A DNA stretch of 5,569 nt, taken from positions 1 to 5,569 of the forward strand of contig JAFUXY010000314.1 in NCBI GenBank assembly GCA_017477005.1, given 5' to 3'. This stretch comes from Lachnospiraceae bacterium. GTDB taxonomy: Bacteria; Bacillota; Clostridia; Lachnospirales; Lachnospiraceae. The translations under genes and the position numbers were made by a program. The first letter of the stretch is position 1. Every line of letters begins with the position of its first letter. The notes below the pieces were generated by a model. It did no database searches. It had not been told where the DNA came from and worked only from the letters and a program-made list of their open reading frames with translations. Shown here in pieces: positions 1 to 5,569 of the stretch.

Positions 1-1467
1 CCGACCAAAGAAAAGACAGAGTTCGTAGATTCGATCTTAGAGGATATCCGCTGGCTGGGCGCGAAATGGGATGGAGAGATTTATTTTGCGTCCAATTATT
101 TCGACAAAATGTATGAGGCGGCTGAGATCTTGATACAGAAAGGAAAGGCCTATGTGTCGTCGCTGTCGGCGGAGGAGATGCGTGTCTACCGCGGGACGTT
201 GACCGAGCCTGGCCAGGACGATCCGGACAGAGAGCGGCCAATCGAGGAAAGTCTGGCGCTGTTTCGGGAGATGAAGGCAGGGAAATATGAGGACGGAGCC
301 TACACGCTGCGCGCCAAAATCGACATGGCCTCTCCGAATATCAATATGCGTGATCCGATTCTGTACCGCATTGCGCATATGTTTCACCACAATACAAAGG
401 ACGCCTGGTGCATCTATCCGATGTATGATTTCGCCCATCCTCTCGAGGATGCCTTTGAGGGAATCACTCATTCCATTTGCACCCTGGAGTTTGAAGACCA
501 TCGCCCGCTGTATAATTGGGTGGTGCAGGAGGTCGGGTTGTTTGCCCATCCGCCACGGCAGATTGAGTTTGCGAAGATGTTTTTGACCGGCGTGGTGACA
601 GGGAAGCGGTATATCAAAAAACTTGTCGAGGACGGCATCGTAGACGGCTGGGACGATCCAAGGCTGGTGTCTATCGCCGGGCTTCGCCGCCGGGGTTTCA
701 CGCCAGAGTCCATCCGGCGGTTCATCGAGCTTTCCGGGGTTTCAAAAAGCAACGCGTCGAGTGATTACGCCATGCTCGAATACTGTATCCGGGAGGATTT
801 GAAGGGTTCGAGGAAGCGGATCATGGCGGTGCTTGATCCGGTGGAGCTTGTGATCGACAACTATCCCGAAGACAAGACCGAGACGTTGGTAGTCTCGAAC
901 AATTTAGAGAATCCAGAGCTTGGGGAGCGCGAGGTGCCGTTTTCGAAGCGTCTTTGGATCGAACGGGAGGATTTTATGGTGGAGCCGCCGCGAAAATATT
1001 TCCGGATGTTCGTCGGAAATGAAGTGCGGCTGATGAACGCCTATCTGGTGAAGTGTACTTCGTATGAGGCGGATGAGGACGGGAGGGTGATCCGCGTCCA
1101 CGCCACCTACGACCCGGACAGCCGCGGTGGAAACGCCCCGGATGGCCGCAAGGTCAAAGGTACCATTCATTGGGTGGATCAGAAGAGCGCCGTGCGGGTG
1201 GAAGCGCGTCTCTATGAGAATATTGTGGATGAAGAGGCCGGTGTCTACAATGAAGACGGGGAGTTGAATTTGAATCCACATTCGAAGACGGTCTGCGACA
1301 ATGCCTGGGTAGAGCCGTCGGTAGCTGGCTCAGAAGCCTACGACAGCTTCCAATTTGTCCGCAATGGATTTTTTGTCGTAGACAGCAAGGACAGCACGCC
1401 GGAGCGATTGGTGTTCAACCGGATCGTGTCGTTGAAGAGCTCCTATCGACTGCCGAAAACGAATTGA
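1..1467 (+). CDS. glnS: Glutaminyl-tRNA synthetase, 3' part (5' end outside window)
   Basis: Class I aminoacyl-tRNA synthetase that attaches glutamine to tRNA-Gln in the cytoplasm. The frame is open from base 1 and begins PTKEKTEFVDSILEDIRWLG, matching the stretch just after the Rossmann-fold start of GlnRS (E. coli DTNPVKEDIEYVESI). About 488 codons are present, so roughly 65-70 N-terminal residues, including HIGH, are missing upstream; the ATG at 109 is internal. Landmarks in order: YRGTLTEPG, LRAKIDMASPNINMRDP, CIYPMYDFAHPLEDAFEGITHS (given here as CIYPMYDF and EGITHS), HPPRQIEF, the KMSKS-equivalent VVTGKR (592-609), GWDDPRLVSIAGLRRRGFTP, then the anticodon-binding beta-barrels with VPFSKRLWIERED, DGRKVKGTIHWV and the ending VFNRIVSLKSSY. 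GlnRS rather than GluRS follows from the IDMASP, EGITHS and C-terminal barrel motifs. Oddity: TGKR in place of MSKR, keeping the lysine. Many Firmicutes make Gln-tRNA by GatCAB instead, so the gene was probably acquired by an ancestor. Identity is secure. Confidence 0.97.
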   Translation, partial: PTKEKTEFVDSILEDIRWLGAKWDGEIYFASNYFDKMYEAAEILIQKGKAYVSSLSAEEMRVYRGTLTEPGQDDPDRERPIEESLALFREMKAGKYEDGAYTLRAKIDMASPNINMRDPILYRIAHMFHHNTKDAWCIYPMYDFAHPLEDAFEGITHSICTLEFEDHRPLYNWVVQEVGLFAHPPRQIEFAKMFLTGVVTGKRYIKKLVEDGIVDGWDDPRLVSIAGLRRRGFTPESIRRFIELSGVSKSNASSDYAMLEYCIREDLKGSRKRIMAVLDPVELVIDNYPEDKTETLVVSNNLENPELGEREVPFSKRLWIEREDFMVEPPRKYFRMFVGNEVRLMNAYLVKCTSYEADEDGRVIRVHATYDPDSRGGNAPDGRKVKGTIHWVDQKSAVRVEARLYENIVDEEAGVYNEDGELNLNPHSKTVCDNAWVEPSVAGSEAYDSFQFVRNGFFVVDSKDSTPERLVFNRIVSLKSSYRLPKTN

Positions 1468-1470
1468 ACG

Positions 1471-1507
1471 AAAAAAGCCCCCGTCAGATAGTTTGGCGGG
1501 GGTTTTC
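1471..1507. terminator. Bidirectional intrinsic terminator between convergent glnS and xth
   Basis: A stem is formed by AAAGCCCCCGTCA (1474-1486) and TGGCGGGGGTTTT (1494-1506) with G-U wobbles at two positions and a 7-base loop. The C5/G5 core is perfect. On the + strand it is followed by TTTT and, after a short break, a further T5; on the - strand the A6 at 1471-1476 reads as T6. It starts 3 bases after the glnS stop and its far T-tract runs into the xth stop codon, so one element can end both convergent transcripts. Confidence 0.9.
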
Positions 1508-1514
1508 GCTGTTT

Positions 1515-2132
1515 TTAATCTTTCAGCAGCAATTCCACTGGGCAGTGGTCGCTCCCGAATACCTCAGTATGGATCTTCGCGTCCACAAGTCGGTCGTCGA
1601 GGCGTTTTGAGGTAATGAAATAATCGATCCACCATCCGGCGTTTTTGTGGTTGGTCTTGGGATTTTTCAGATCGATCTCTTCGTGGGCAACATTCAAATC
1701 GCCGCAGAGGATCAGCGGTTTCTTGGCGTCGAGCGATCCGAGATAGTCCCGAAAGGCATCCTCCCATTCGCAGCGGTACGCCAGCCGTTCGAGCTTTTGC
1801 TTGGAATTGGGCGTATAGCAGCAAACTAGATAATAGTCTTCAAATTCCAAGGTAATCACCCGTCCTTCAGTATCGTGTTCGGGAATGCCGATTCCGTTTT
1901 GAACCGACAACGGCGTCCGTTTTGTGAAAACGGCTGTGCCCGAATAGCCCTTTTTCTCTGCGTAGTTCCAGTACTGTTCGTAGCCGGGCAGATCCAAGTC
2001 GATTTGTCCTTCCACCAGCTTGCTTTCCTGTATGCAGAACAGGTCGGCGTCCGCTTCATGAAAATAATCCCAAAACCCTTTCTTGACACAGGCCCGCAGA
2101 CCGTTGACGTTCCATGAGATCAGTTTGGTCAT
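1515..2132 (-). CDS. xth: Exodeoxyribonuclease III / AP endonuclease with internal in-frame deletion
   Basis: Exonuclease III-family Mg-dependent phosphodiesterase (EEP fold), which incises DNA at abasic sites and trims 3' blocks in base excision repair. The start at 2132 gives MTKLISWNVNGLR, the normal family N-terminus, with AGGAGG 10 bases upstream; a longer frame from 2168 would overlap the promoter and is rejected. Visible catalytic residues: N8 (WNVNGLR), E36 (IQESK), Y106 (CYTPNS), D145 and N147 (GDLNVAHEE), D170 (WIDYF), D195-H196 (GSDHCP). The product is 205 aa, against about 250 usual. The text runs NPKTNHKNAG straight into WWIDYF, whereas relatives have some 45-50 residues here (helix after KNAGFTDEE, the GFIDTFR strand and the YSWWSYR strand-loop ending KNAGWRIDYF). 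That segment holds the aromatic DNA-binding loop (F266 region of human APE1). Frame is kept. Either an impaired protein, a natural short variant, or an assembly collapse. Monocistronic, divergent from glmM. The symbol exoA is also used in Firmicutes. Confidence 0.92.
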   Translation of the reverse strand: MTKLISWNVNGLRACVKKGFWDYFHEADADLFCIQESKLVEGQIDLDLPGYEQYWNYAEKKGYSGTAVFTKRTPLSVQNGIGIPEHDTEGRVITLEFEDYYLVCCYTPNSKQKLERLAYRCEWEDAFRDYLGSLDAKKPLILCGDLNVAHEEIDLKNPKTNHKNAGWWIDYFITSKRLDDRLVDAKIHTEVFGSDHCPVELLLKD

Positions 2133-2142
2133 AGGTAATCGT

Positions 2143-2148
2143 CCTCCT
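2143..2148 (-). promoter_or_regulatory. Ribosome binding site of xth
   Basis: Reads AGGAGG on the - strand, 10 bases before the ATG at 2132. It is a perfect anti-16S match and decides for the MTKLISWN start over the upstream in-frame ATG at 2168. Confidence 0.85.
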
Positions 2149-2158
2149 TTTTTTCTCC

Positions 2159-2167
2159 AGTATACCA
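2159..2167 (-). promoter_or_regulatory. Probable extended -10 promoter of xth
   Basis: The - strand reads TGGTATACT, a TGn extension followed by TATACT (5/6 to TATAAT). No good -35 is seen at 16-18 bases; the nearest is TGAACC (2184-2189) at 19 bases. The extended -10 could compensate. Transcription would start near 2152, leaving a leader of about 20 bases that contains the AGGAGG site. Confidence 0.55.
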
Positions 2168-2235
2168 TGCCACGGAAGGAAATGGTTCATTATTTTTGAG
2201 GAAATGCGTTTGAATCTGAGGTTTTCAAAAATATT

Positions 2236-2264
2236 TTGACCCATTTACAAAAAAATGGTATAGT
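2236..2264 (+). promoter_or_regulatory. Sigma-A-type promoter of the glmM-queT-argS operon
   Basis: TTGACC (2236-2241) and TATAGT (2259-2264) are separated by exactly 17 bases in an AT-rich stretch; each box matches the consensus at 5 of 6. A start near 2271 would give a leader of about 75 bases before glmM. A second copy of the sequence TATAGTAA occurs at 2273-2280 but lacks a -35 at the right distance. Confidence 0.8.
2241..2258. repeat. Inverted repeat filling the glmM promoter spacer
   Basis: CCATTT (2241-2246) and AAATGG (2253-2258) form a perfect 6+6 dyad with a 6-base centre (ACAAAA). It lies precisely between the -35 and -10 boxes, sharing one base with the former. This is a position where a repressor or activator could act, but no regulator is recognised, and short dyads arise by chance in AT-rich DNA. 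Confidence 0.4.
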
Positions 2265-2278
2265 AAGAGAATTATAGT

Positions 2279-2327
2279 AAACGAGTAAATTCGTTTCCTA
2301 TTAAAATTTTATATGTAATTTAGGAAG
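2279..2327 (+). promoter_or_regulatory. glmM leader with two overlapping, mutually exclusive stem-loops
   Basis: Stem 1 pairs AAACGA (2279-2284) with TCGTTT (2291-2296) around a 6-base loop. Stem 2 pairs TTTCCTA (2294-2300) with TAGGAAG (2321-2327, one G-U) around a 20-base AU-rich loop. They share 2294-2296, so only one can form fully. Stem 2 would hide the upstream purine-rich AGGAAGGGAG. This does not match a known riboswitch that I recognise; stems are short and AU-rich, so structure is tentative. Confidence 0.3.
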
Positions 2328-2343
2328 GGAGACGAGAGAAGGA
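2322..2343 (+). promoter_or_regulatory. Candidate ribosome binding region of glmM
   Basis: Two purine-rich candidates precede the ATG at 2346: AGGAAGGGAG (2322-2331), about 14 bases away, and GAAGGA (2338-2343), only 2 bases away. Neither is at the usual 6-10 base spacing, unlike the other genes here. The start is still fixed by MKYFGTDGFRG and by an in-frame TAA at 2316 with no other ATG between. Confidence 0.5.
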
Positions 2344-2345
2344 TT

Positions 2346-3683
2346 ATGAAATATTTTGGAACCGATGGATTCCGGGGAGAGGCAGGAACCGTCCTGACCG
2401 CCGACCATGCGTATCGGATTGGCAGGTACCTGGGGTGGTATTACAATCAAGACCACAAAGGCAGCATTGTGATCGGCAAGGACACGCGCCGTTCGAGCTA
2501 CATGTTTGAATACGCTTTGGTGGCGGGGATCATCGCTTCGGGGTCGAACGCCTATCTGCTGCATGTGACGACGACGCCGAGCATTGCCTACGTCGTCCGG
2601 ACCGAGGATTTTGACTGCGGGGTCATGGTATCGGCCAGCCACAATCCGTTTGGCGACAATGGCATCAAGATTTTGGATGGCAATGGCCACAAAATGGCGG
2701 CGAAGGTCGAGGAGGCGATCGAGCGTTATATCGATGGAGAGATCGAGGAGCTTCCATTTGCGGAAGGAGAGGATATCGGCATTGCGACGGATTATGCGAT
2801 CGGGCGGAATCGATATATTGGCTATCTGATTTCTCTGGCGACGCGTTCCTACCGGGGAAAGCGGATCGGCCTCGACTGCGCCAACGGGAGCAGCTTTGCG
2901 ATCGCCAAAAGCGTGTTCGACGCATTGGGCGCCAAGACCTATGTGATCTCGGCCGAGCCGGATGGATTGAATATCAACAAGGATTGTGGCTCTACGCATA
3001 TCGAGCGATTGGTTTCTCTGGTCAAGGAAAAGGAGCTGGATCTCGGATTTGCCTTTGATGGCGACGCAGATCGCTGTATCGCCGTAGACCATACCGGTCA
3101 GATCATCGACGGGGATTCGATCATCTATGTCTGCGGCAAATACCTGAAAAAACACGCAAAGCTCGATGGCAACCATGTCGTTGTGACGGTAATGTCCAAT
3201 TTTGGCTTGTTCAAAGCCTTGGACAAGGCCGAGATCGAATACGATGTCACACAGGTCGGCGACAAATACGTCAATGAGGACATGACAAAGCAGGGCTATG
3301 TGTTGGGAGGCGAGCAGTCGGGGCATGTGATCTTTTCCCGCTATGCGACGACGGGCGATGGAATTTTGACCGCGATCATGCTGATGGACGTGATTCTCGA
3401 AGAAAAGACCAGCTTAAACGCATTGGTGGAAGGCTTCAAACGCTATCCACAGCTTCTTGAAAATGTGCCGGTTCCTGACAAACAACGGATCATGGAGCAC
3501 GAGGAAGTACTGTCGGCGGAAGAGGACATCAAACAGGCGTTGGGCGAGGAGGGGCGGATCCTTCTGCGGGAAAGCGGCACGGAGCCGGTAATCCGGGTCA
3601 TGGTAGAGGCCAAGACAGACGAACTCTGCGAAACCCATGTACGCCGTATGGTAGATTTGATCAATTCAATAAAGGAGCAGTGA
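2346..3683 (+). CDS. glmM: Phosphoglucosamine mutase GlmM
   Basis: Converts glucosamine-6-phosphate to glucosamine-1-phosphate in the cytoplasm, the step feeding UDP-GlcNAc and peptidoglycan synthesis. The 445 aa product is full length for the family (about 445-450). Alpha-D-phosphohexomutase domains I-IV are in order: N-terminal FGTDGFRG (4-11); the active-site phosphoserine loop VSASHNP with S98 as the phosphorylated residue; the Mg-binding loop DGDADR (238-243); the sugar-recognition loop GEQSGH (E323, S325), where GlmM has Gln and phosphomannomutase/phosphoglucomutase typically differ; and the C-terminal phosphate-binding RESGTEPVIRV (from R408). It is first in the operon under the 2236-2264 promoter, with queT 4 bases downstream. 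In many Firmicutes glmM follows cdaA and cdaR; those are not upstream here, where the divergent neighbour is xth. Nothing is broken. A different hexomutase specificity is possible but unlikely given the loops. Confidence 0.96.
   Translation: MKYFGTDGFRGEAGTVLTADHAYRIGRYLGWYYNQDHKGSIVIGKDTRRSSYMFEYALVAGIIASGSNAYLLHVTTTPSIAYVVRTEDFDCGVMVSASHNPFGDNGIKILDGNGHKMAAKVEEAIERYIDGEIEELPFAEGEDIGIATDYAIGRNRYIGYLISLATRSYRGKRIGLDCANGSSFAIAKSVFDALGAKTYVISAEPDGLNINKDCGSTHIERLVSLVKEKELDLGFAFDGDADRCIAVDHTGQIIDGDSIIYVCGKYLKKHAKLDGNHVVVTVMSNFGLFKALDKAEIEYDVTQVGDKYVNEDMTKQGYVLGGEQSGHVIFSRYATTGDGILTAIMLMDVILEEKTSLNALVEGFKRYPQLLENVPVPDKQRIMEHEEVLSAEEDIKQALGEEGRILLRESGTEPVIRVMVEAKTDELCETHVRRMVDLINSIKEQ
3671..3677 (+). 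promoter_or_regulatory. Ribosome binding site of queT
   Basis: AAAGGAG lies inside the last codons of glmM, 10 bases before the queT ATG at 3688, so queT initiation is probably coupled to glmM translation. Confidence 0.75.
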
Positions 3684-3687
3684 AACA

Positions 3688-4233
3688 ATGGATTTGAAAC
3701 ACGAAAAACTTTCGTCTGCGTTATATCTAGCGCAGGCGGCTATGATTGCAGCGATTTATATTGTTTTGACGTATTTTGTCAATGCGATTGGGTTGGCCAA
3801 TGGGGCGATACAGGTTCGCTTGTCCGAAGCGCTGTGCATCTTGCCCGTATTCACACCAGCGGCGATTCCGGGGTTGTTTGTCGGCTGCCTGTTGTCCAAC
3901 ACGCTGACAGGCTGCGTGATCTGGGACATTGTCTTCGGCAGTCTTGCGACGTTGATCGGCGCCATTGGCACCCGCTTGCTGCGAAAGACGAAGTTTGTCT
4001 ATACCTTGCCGCCAGTGATCGCCAATATGGTAATCGTGCCTCTGGTACTCAGGTTTGCCTACGGTGTCGGCGATGCGATCTGGTTTCTGGTGATCACGGT
4101 CGGTGTGGGCGAGGTGATTTCCGTCTGTGTGCTCGGCAGTATGCTGAAAAAGCTCCTGTCGCACCACGTAGGGGAGTTGTTTGAAACCGGCTTTTGGGGA
4201 GAAAGCGTTCCGGCAAAGGAGAAAAAACTATGA
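3688..4233 (+). CDS. queT: QueT-family transporter, ECF S component for a queuosine precursor
   Basis: A 181 aa integral membrane protein of the QueT family (formerly DUF988), the substrate-binding S component that works with a shared ECF module (EcfT plus two ATPases) to import a queuosine precursor such as preQ1, preQ0 or queuine. Recognition rests on GAIQVRLSEAL (39-49) followed by ILPVFTPAAIPGLFVG (51-66), the N/LTG turn (71-75) and WDIVFGSLATLIGAIGT (79-95). Hydrophobic stretches at about 12-34, 49-72, 77-97, 104-124 and 130-152 fit the five or six helices of the fold; basic tails KKLL and KEKK are cytoplasmic-type. No ECF module gene is in the window, as is usual for group II S components. 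QueT genes often sit behind preQ1 riboswitches, but here only 4 bases separate it from glmM. It overlaps argS by ATGA. Family assignment is strong; exact substrate is inferred. Confidence 0.88.
   Translation: MDLKHEKLSSALYLAQAAMIAAIYIVLTYFVNAIGLANGAIQVRLSEALCILPVFTPAAIPGLFVGCLLSNTLTGCVIWDIVFGSLATLIGAIGTRLLRKTKFVYTLPPVIANMVIVPLVLRFAYGVGDAIWFLVITVGVGEVISVCVLGSMLKKLLSHHVGELFETGFWGESVPAKEKKL
4215..4221 (+). promoter_or_regulatory. Ribosome binding site of argS
   Basis: AAAGGAG inside the end of queT, 8 bases before the ATG at 4230, supports that start and translational coupling. Confidence 0.8.
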
Positions 4234-5569
4234 AGTCCATTCGCAAACAAATTTTTGAAGTGACAAAGGAGGTCTTTGTCAGGCACGGACTGGACGAGTC
4301 ACTGGCGCATGTTTCGGTTTCAAATCGTCCGGATCTCTGTGATTACCAATGCAACGGCGCCTTGGCGGCCGCCAAGCAGCTTCACAAGCCGCCGATCTCG
4401 ATTGCCGAGGAATTGGCGGCAGCGCTTTCTGATTGTCCACTGTTTGAAAAGGTGGAGGCGGTGAAGCCTGGATTCATCAACTTTTCGCTTTCCGGCGACT
4501 GTCTGGCGGAGAGCCTTTCGACGATGAGAGAGCAGGAAAAGCTGGGCTTTGAGGGGGCGGATACGCCTCGGACGATCATCTTAGATTATGGCGGGCCGAA
4601 TGTGGCCAAACCGCTGCATGTCGGGCATCTTCGTTCCGCCATCATCGGGGAGAGCCTAAAGCGAATTCTTTCCTTCACCGGCGAGCGCTGCATTGGCGAT
4701 ATTCATATGGGCGATTGGGGGCTTCAAATGGGGCTGATCGTAGTCGAGCTTCAAGAGCGGCATCCCGAGCTCGTGTATTTCGACGAGGATTTCGCAGGGG
4801 ATTATCCCAAGGAACCGCCGTTTACAATCTCTGAGCTGGAGGAGATTTATCCCACTGCCTCCGCCAAATCCAAAGCGGATGAAGCCTATTACAAACGGGC
4901 GTTGGTCGCCACCAAAGAAATGCAGGAGGGGCGACGGGGCTACCAAGCACTGCTTTCGCATATTATGCAGGTGTCGGTGGCGGATCTGAAACGAAATTAT
5001 GACCGGCTGAATGTCCATTTTGAGCTGTGGAAAGGAGAGGCTGATGCAGCCCCGTACATCCCGGCGATGGTGGAGAAAATGAAGGCCGATGGCTACGCCT
5101 ATCTGTCGGACGGGGCGCTTGTCGTGGATGTCGCCGAAGAGGGCGATACGAAGGAATTGCCGCCGTGCATGATTTTGAAATCAGACGGCGCAGCGCTCTA
5201 TGATACGACGGATTTGGCGACGCTGGTTTGGCGCGAAGAGGATTACCATCCGGACAGCGTGATCTATATCGTGGACAAGCGACAGCAGATGCACTTTACA
5301 CAGGTATTCCGCTGCGCCAAGAAAACCGGGATCGTGCCGAAGGAAACCGAGCTTTTGTTCCTTGGCTTCGGTACGATGAACGGCAAGGACGGGAAGGCCT
5401 TCAAGACCAGGGAAGGCGGTGTGATGCGCCTTGAACAGTTGATTTCCGATATCAATGAAACCATGCTGAAAAAGATTCGGGAAAACGACGCGATCCGCGG
5501 AGACGAAGCGGAGCGGACGGCGGAGATCGTCGGCCTGGCGGCTCTCAAATACGGAGATCTCTCGAATCA
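4230..5569 (+). CDS. argS: Arginyl-tRNA synthetase, 5' part (3' end outside window)
   Basis: Class I synthetase charging tRNA-Arg; this family needs the tRNA to activate arginine. The ATG at 4230 overlaps the queT TGA (ATGA) and is preceded by AAAGGAG at 8 bases. The frame stays open to the window end with 446 complete codons, so about 110-130 residues, most of the C-terminal DALR anticodon-binding domain, are cut off. Seen in order: N-terminal additional domain (1 to about 85, ending KPGFINFSLS); the catalytic Rossmann fold with LDYGGPNVAKPLHVGHLRS, HVGH at 130-133 being the HIGH motif; GDIHMGDWGLQMG; LKSDGAALYDTTDLAT; VIYIVDKRQQMHF; and FGTMNGKDGKAFKTREGG, where K392-T393-R394 stand in for KMSKS, a common replacement in ArgRS. 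It is the third gene of the operon. There is no T-box or own leader, as it overlaps queT. No defects are seen in the visible part. Confidence 0.97.
   Translation, partial: MKSIRKQIFEVTKEVFVRHGLDESLAHVSVSNRPDLCDYQCNGALAAAKQLHKPPISIAEELAAALSDCPLFEKVEAVKPGFINFSLSGDCLAESLSTMREQEKLGFEGADTPRTIILDYGGPNVAKPLHVGHLRSAIIGESLKRILSFTGERCIGDIHMGDWGLQMGLIVVELQERHPELVYFDEDFAGDYPKEPPFTISELEEIYPTASAKSKADEAYYKRALVATKEMQEGRRGYQALLSHIMQVSVADLKRNYDRLNVHFELWKGEADAAPYIPAMVEKMKADGYAYLSDGALVVDVAEEGDTKELPPCMILKSDGAALYDTTDLATLVWREEDYHPDSVIYIVDKRQQMHFTQVFRCAKKTGIVPKETELLFLGFGTMNGKDGKAFKTREGGVMRLEQLISDINETMLKKIRENDAIRGDEAERTAEIVGLAALKYGDLSN

Noticed and set aside
109..111. ATG at 109 as the start of glnS
   Set aside because: The same frame is open to base 1 and translates to conserved GlnRS sequence, so this Met is internal.
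37..549. 170-codon frame on the - strand opposite glnS
   Set aside because: It lies wholly within the glnS coding region, has no family resemblance and no initiation signal; a shadow frame.
904..1281. 125-codon frame on the - strand opposite glnS
   Set aside because: Shadow of the conserved anticodon-binding domain; no independent evidence.
1468..1514. Possible small RNA in the glnS-xth gap
   Set aside because: Only 47 bases, fully explained by a bidirectional terminator.
1512..1680. Frameshift as the explanation for the short nuclease
   Set aside because: The reading frame continues through the junction into the correct C-terminal motifs WIDYF and GSDHCP, so the loss is in frame.
2133..2168. 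N-terminal extension of the nuclease from the ATG at 2168
   Set aside because: The extension has no family match, its ATG overlaps the -10 box, and the strong AGGAGG site lies inside it, 10 bases before the real start.
2301..3326. Long open frame on the - strand (341 codons) opposite glmM
   Set aside because: It is the complement of a well-conserved glmM, has no ribosome binding site or recognisable domain, and its composition (many R, D, I, H) is what a mirrored GC-rich gene gives.
3727..4167. 146-codon - strand frame opposite queT
   Set aside because: Highly charged mirror of a hydrophobic membrane protein gene, rich in Q, R, D and H; typical complement artefact.

Overview
The window looks like a chromosomal housekeeping segment from a moderately GC-rich Firmicute, probably a clostridial or erysipelotrichial gut-type anaerobe. 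This is inferred from protein style (GlmM starting MKYFGTDGFRG, a QueT-family ECF S component, ArgRS with FGTMNGKDGK), strong AGGAGG/AAGGAG ribosome binding sites, a sigma-A-type promoter, and TGA used as a stop. No mobile element, CRISPR array, tRNA or rRNA gene was seen, and the only long gene-free stretch (about 210 bases) is an ordinary divergent promoter region.

Layout. Positions 1-1467 (+) hold the 3' part of a glutaminyl-tRNA synthetase gene (glnS); its first ~65-70 codons, including the HIGH motif, lie upstream of the window. A compact stem-loop at 1471-1507, with A-tract on one side and T-tract on the other, is a bidirectional terminator between glnS and the convergent gene. Positions 1515-2132 (-) encode an exodeoxyribonuclease III/AP endonuclease (xth/exoA type) that appears to lack an internal block of about 45-50 residues, in frame. 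Positions 2133-2345 are the divergent intergenic region, with a consensus-like promoter for the rightward genes and an extended -10 promoter for the nuclease. From 2346 a tight operon runs rightward: glmM (phosphoglucosamine mutase), queT (queuosine-precursor uptake, S component) and argS (arginyl-tRNA synthetase, cut by the window end). Spacing is 4 nt between glmM and queT, and queT and argS overlap by ATGA.

Function. glmM supplies glucosamine-1-phosphate for peptidoglycan; queT would import a queuine/preQ-type precursor for tRNA wobble modification; argS and glnS charge tRNAs; xth repairs abasic sites. The operon therefore mixes cell-wall precursor supply with translation functions. There is no sign of a defence or other novel multi-gene system. 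The observation most worth a second look is the internally deleted ExoIII, whose junction falls where normal homologues carry two copies of a K/N-N-A/V-G motif. Lesser points are a dyad filling the spacer of the glmM promoter, mutually exclusive hairpins in the glmM leader, a variant KMSKS loop in GlnRS, and queT sitting inside an operon with no room for its own riboswitch.
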